Source: M55B118 sp964501715
GTDB lineage: Bacteria > Bacillota_I > Bacilli_A > Izemoplasmatales > Izemoplasmataceae
Assembly (NCBI GenBank): GCA_964501715.1
Contig: CAZCTR010000008.1
Coordinates: 1-60,330, forward strand
DNA: 60,330 nucleotides
Reading direction: 5' to 3'
Shown here piece after piece: positions 59,758 through 60,330 of this stretch (the stretch's first letter is position 1; every line of letters begins with the position of its first letter). Below the pieces are notes generated by a model. The model made no database searches, had not been told where the DNA came from, and saw only the letters and a program-made list of their open reading frames with translations. A program made the translations under genes and the position numbers.

Positions 59758-60229
59758 ACCATCGAACCTAAAAAAATAAGTGCCTCGGTCAAGGGCTTTT
59801 ACTTCAATAAGGACGCAGGAATGATGGTCTGTCCGGAAGGCCATATGGCGATTCGAAAAGTCAGTAAACGACCCAAAAAACACAAAAAGGACGGTAAGGG
59901 CACCGTCGAGACATACTTCTTCGATGTGAATAAGTGTAAGATTTGTCCCTTGAAAGACGGTTGCTATAAAGATGGAGCCAGGACAAAATCGTATTCCGTA
60001 TCAATTAAATCCAGAACGCATCAGGATCATCTGGATTTCCAGGAATCCGAATACTTTAAGACGCGAGCCAAGGAACGCTATAAGATCGAAGCCAAGAACA
60101 GTGAGATGAAACACAGTCATGGGTTTGCGAGTGCGGACTCCCATGACCTTTTCGGCATGAATCTACAGGCGGCCCACCGCAATTTTCGCAGTCAATATCA
60201 AACGGATAATCAAAGAATTGACTCAGTAA
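59758..60229 (+). pseudogene. IS1182-family transposase remnant, 5'-truncated and frameshifted
   Basis: The frame open from 59758 encodes the C-terminal third of an IS1182 (DDE_Tnp_1_6) transposase: MMVCPEGHMAIRKV, KCKICPLKDGCYKDGARTKS, YSVSIKSRTHQDHLDFQE and ERYKIEAKNSEMKHSHG. The N-terminal two thirds with the first catalytic residues are missing, and a TAG at 59755-59757 closes the frame upstream. After NLQAA an extra C near 60179 (GGCCCACC) shifts the frame; without it the end would read AIFAVNIKRIIKELTQ and stop at 60227-60229. It cannot move itself. Confidence 0.88.
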
Positions 60230-60266
60230 TAGGTGTTTATACTGTTGATGCCCGACCAAAACCTAA

Positions 60267-60305
60267 AAAGAGATTGGACTACCTTATCGGTAATCCAATC
60301 TCTTT
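60267..60305 (+). terminator. Hairpin terminator at the end of the IS1182 remnant
   Basis: Arms AAAGAGATTGGA (60267-60278) and TCCAATCTCTTT (60294-60305) with an inner TACC/GGTA pairing, followed by CATTTTT. Such hairpins usually mark the 3' end of IS1182-type elements, so it may be the element end. Confidence 0.7.
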
Positions 60306-60330
60306 CATTTTTCGCTTAGTTTTTCAGCGG

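Noticed and set aside
1..60330. CRISPR array, prophage or integron
   Set aside because: No regularly spaced direct repeats, phage structural genes or integrase-attC arrangement were seen; XerD lies in a housekeeping operon.
1..60330. UGA read as tryptophan (mycoplasma code)
   Set aside because: Many genes end in TGA with tight overlaps to the next start (for example marR-ABC and ruvB-queA), and Trp residues use TGG.

Overview
The window comes from a bacterium of the Bacillota/Mycoplasmatota type. Genes carry strong AGGAGG- or AGAGGTG-type ribosome binding sites. Promoters resemble SigA sites (TTGACA-17-TATAAT). Operons follow Bacillota order: gcvT-gcvH-gcvPA-gcvPB, ruvB-queA, lepA-hemW-xerD-deoB, and pnp next to rnpB. 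TGA is used as a stop and Trp is TGG, so the genetic code is standard. Base composition looks moderately GC-rich by eye. I cannot name the genus. The scaffold carries one 100-N assembly gap (24206-24305).

Layout. 1-5300: a metal-dependent PHP-domain lipoprotein (cut by the window edge) and the complete glycine cleavage operon. 5300-18200: a diguanylate cyclase/HD-GYP protein, tRNA-Leu(CAA), a GntR repressor, a DUF2892 membrane protein, a CoA-disulfide reductase, a heterodimeric ABC exporter preceded by a leader peptide and attenuator, a TetR regulator, a DUF2188 protein, an EAL phosphodiesterase, an aldo/keto reductase and a degenerate glycosyltransferase-like protein. 18200-22400: a MarR-controlled second heterodimeric ABC exporter. 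22400-24200: a membrane-anchored surface protein of five Ig/HYR-like repeats, broken by the gap. 24300-35400: a TetR-controlled operon of at least ten genes with thiolase, SDR, KAS III-like protein, LivHMGF transporter, binding protein, CoA-transferase and two alpha/beta hydrolases. 35400-41800: MATE efflux pump, rRNA methyltransferase, ECF sigma factor with RsgI-like anti-sigma, queA and ruvB. 41800-48400: two adjacent giant coiled-coil proteins of unknown function. 48400-60330: housekeeping genes (deoB, xerD, hemW, lepA, rnpB, pnp), UPF0316 and AI-2E membrane proteins, a TetR/DUF6544 pair and a decayed IS1182-family transposase.

How parts fit together. The liv-type operon has the parts to import a small carboxylic acid, activate it with CoA by transferase, oxidise a 3-hydroxyacyl-CoA and cleave the 3-oxoacyl-CoA with thiolase. 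Its divergent TetR gene shares an intergenic region holding three 14-bp dyads spaced exactly 19 bp apart. Efflux is a second theme: two heterodimeric ABC exporters and one MATE pump. The MATE and MarR/ABC promoters share an identical 13-bp dyad over their -35 elements, and the other ABC operon has a leader-peptide/terminator arrangement like Bacillus bmrB-bmrCD. Cyclic-di-GMP signalling is present through one bifunctional and one EAL protein.

The most novel-looking item is the pair of soluble, almost wholly helical proteins (1166 and 965 residues) in their own two-gene operon; they look like candidates for a filament or scaffold system.
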